Positions 4,954 to 6,141 of a stretch of 6,141 nt of DNA are shown here, piece by piece. The position numbers and the translations under genes are program-made. The stretch is from Bacteroidetes bacterium QH_1_64_81. Its GTDB lineage: Bacteria; Bacteroidota; Rhodothermia; Rhodothermales; Salinibacteraceae. The stretch covers positions 1 through 6,141 of the forward strand of contig PXSX01000063.1 in NCBI GenBank assembly GCA_003022655.1, given 5' to 3'. The notes below the pieces were generated by a model that saw only the letters and a list, made by a program, of their open reading frames with translations, was not told the DNA's origin and made no database searches. Positions within the stretch are counted from its first letter, which is position 1. Each line of letters begins with the position of its first letter.

Positions 4954-6123
4954 ATGACGCGCACGTCGTCCAAGTCCCCCGAGAGAACGCATGATCTTGC
5001 CAAATTGGCCCTCGCCGACGGCACGGTGGTCGAAGGCGTGGCCCTTGGCCACCGCGGCCTTACCGGCGGAGAGCTGTGCTTTAACACCAGCATGACGGGC
5101 TACCAGGAAATCATGACTGACCCGTCTTACTGGGGCCAGCTCATGATGATGACCCAGCCCCACATCGGCAACTACGGGGCCTCCGCCGAAGACATGGAGG
5201 CCGACGCGCCGATGGTGGCCGGCTTCATCGTCCGGGACTATCCCCGCCGCCACTCCAACTCTCAAGCCGAGGAGACGCTCGAGGAGTTTATGCAGCGCCA
5301 TGAGCTCGTGGGCATCGCCGGGGTCGACACGCGGGCCCTCGTCCGCCATGTGCGGGACAAGGGTGTCATGAACGCCGTGATTTCTTCGGAGGAGTTGGAT
5401 GACGAGACACTGATCCAGAAGGCACAAGACTGGCCCAGCATGGCGGGCCGCGAGCTGGCCTCGGAGGTGACTATTGAGGAGCCCTACACGTTCTGCGAGG
5501 GCGGCGGGCCGCGTATCGTCGTCTACGACTTCGGCGTCAAGAAGAACATCCTCCGCTCCTTTCGACAGCGGGGCTGCAGGGTGAAGGTCGTGCCGGGCCA
5601 CACGAACCTGAGCGACGTTCTCGACTGGGAGCCGGATGGGCTCTTCTTCTCGAACGGCCCGGGGGACCCGCGTCCCATGACCGACGCGATCGAGACGGTG
5701 CGCGAGGCCATCGATACGGGCCTCCCGATCTTTGGCATCTGCCTGGGCCACCAACTGATGGCGTTGGCCCAGGGCTTTGACGTGTACAAGATGTACGTGG
5801 GCCACCGAGGGGCCAATCACCCGGTCAAGAACCTCGACACCGAGCGCGTGGAGGTCACGACTCAGAACCACGGCTTTGCAGTCGATCCGGAGTCGATCGA
5901 TCCGGAGGTGGCGCGCGTCACGCACGTCAACCTGAACGACGACACAATCGAGGGCCTCCGCTTCAAGTCCTTCGCGGGCATGTCGCTCCAGTACCACCCG
6001 GAAGCCTCCCCCGGTCCGCACGACAGCCACTACCACTTCGATGCTTTCATGGAGATGGTGGCGGAGGAACGGGGGCTGTCCCTGCCGGACGAGGCGGCCC
6101 AGCCTGCGACCGTTACGGCGTAG
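4954..6123 (+). CDS. carA: carbamoyl-phosphate synthase small (glutaminase) subunit
   Basis: CarA hydrolyses glutamine and passes ammonia to CarB, which makes carbamoyl phosphate for arginine and pyrimidine synthesis; cytosolic. At 389 residues it is complete and near the usual 360-390. The N-terminal domain carries KLALADGTVVEG (17-28), CFNTSMTGYQEIMTDPSY (42-59), PHIGNYG (69-75) and GIAGVDTRALVRHVRDKG (120-137). The class I glutaminase domain follows: VVYDFGVKKNILR (189-201), SNGPGDPRP (233-241), nucleophile elbow GICLGHQL (261-268, C263), GHRGANHPVKNL (283-294), TTQNHGF (302-308) and LQYHPEASPGPHD (345-357, H348 and E350). The catalytic triad is intact. ATG 4954 puts the core strand at residue 17; the 73 codons open in frame upstream match no CarA and would run over the terminator. 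No Shine-Dalgarno precedes it. The short acidic/Ala tail (about 378-389) is variable. carB is expected just beyond the right edge, which would complete a carAB operon. Confidence 0.98.
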   Translation: MTRTSSKSPERTHDLAKLALADGTVVEGVALGHRGLTGGELCFNTSMTGYQEIMTDPSYWGQLMMMTQPHIGNYGASAEDMEADAPMVAGFIVRDYPRRHSNSQAEETLEEFMQRHELVGIAGVDTRALVRHVRDKGVMNAVISSEELDDETLIQKAQDWPSMAGRELASEVTIEEPYTFCEGGGPRIVVYDFGVKKNILRSFRQRGCRVKVVPGHTNLSDVLDWEPDGLFFSNGPGDPRPMTDAIETVREAIDTGLPIFGICLGHQLMALAQGFDVYKMYVGHRGANHPVKNLDTERVEVTTQNHGFAVDPESIDPEVARVTHVNLNDDTIEGLRFKSFAGMSLQYHPEASPGPHDSHYHFDAFMEMVAEERGLSLPDEAAQPATVTA

Positions 6124-6141
6124 GTGCGAGAGGCGAGCGTC

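Noticed and set aside
4918..6036. 372-codon minus-strand open frame opposite carA
   Set aside because: It is an antisense shadow of a fully conserved carA; the His/Val/Arg-rich translation is typical of the reverse strand in GC-rich genes.

Overview
The window looks like chromosomal DNA from a high-GC, probably salt-adapted member of the Bacteroidota/Rhodothermota group, with Salinibacter or a relative the best guess. The reasons are the acid-rich proteins (deoxynucleoside kinase, CarA), a TonB of the Bacteroidota style, a small membrane protein resembling DUF4834, the near absence of Shine-Dalgarno motifs before clear starts, and a palindromic dispersed repeat of the GTCATTC...GAATGAC type. 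This is a judgement from sequence style and not a database match.

Layout: (1) 1-572, minus strand: the N-terminal 190 codons of a ParA-type partition ATPase, running off the left edge. (2) 573-851: a gene-free gap with one imperfect stem-loop and short direct repeats. (3) 852-1898, minus: a predicted lipoprotein of the endonuclease/exonuclease/phosphatase fold. (4) 1899-1995: a divergent, AT-rich promoter gap with a 17-bp near-palindrome. (5) 1996-2553, plus: folK (folate synthesis). (6) 2720-3382, plus: a deoxynucleoside kinase whose P-loop lysine is replaced by threonine. (7) 3411-3549: a 139-bp palindromic repeat element. (8) 3631-3906, plus: a 91-residue single-pass membrane protein, converging on (9) tonB at 3903-4589, minus; the two stop codons share a CTAG. 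(10) 4590-4953: a 364-bp divergent gap holding a candidate promoter, two tiny overlapping reading frames and a strong intrinsic terminator, all ahead of (11) carA at 4954-6123, plus, complete and presumably followed by carB outside the window.

The genes are mostly housekeeping: folate synthesis, deoxynucleoside salvage, carbamoyl phosphate for arginine and pyrimidines, TonB energy transduction and DNA partition. No defence system, CRISPR array, prophage or insertion sequence is visible. The two most interesting points are the apparent transcription attenuator in the carA leader (a terminator only 45 bp before the start codon, with no plus-strand gene ahead of it to terminate) and the missing Walker A lysine in an otherwise well-conserved deoxynucleoside kinase.
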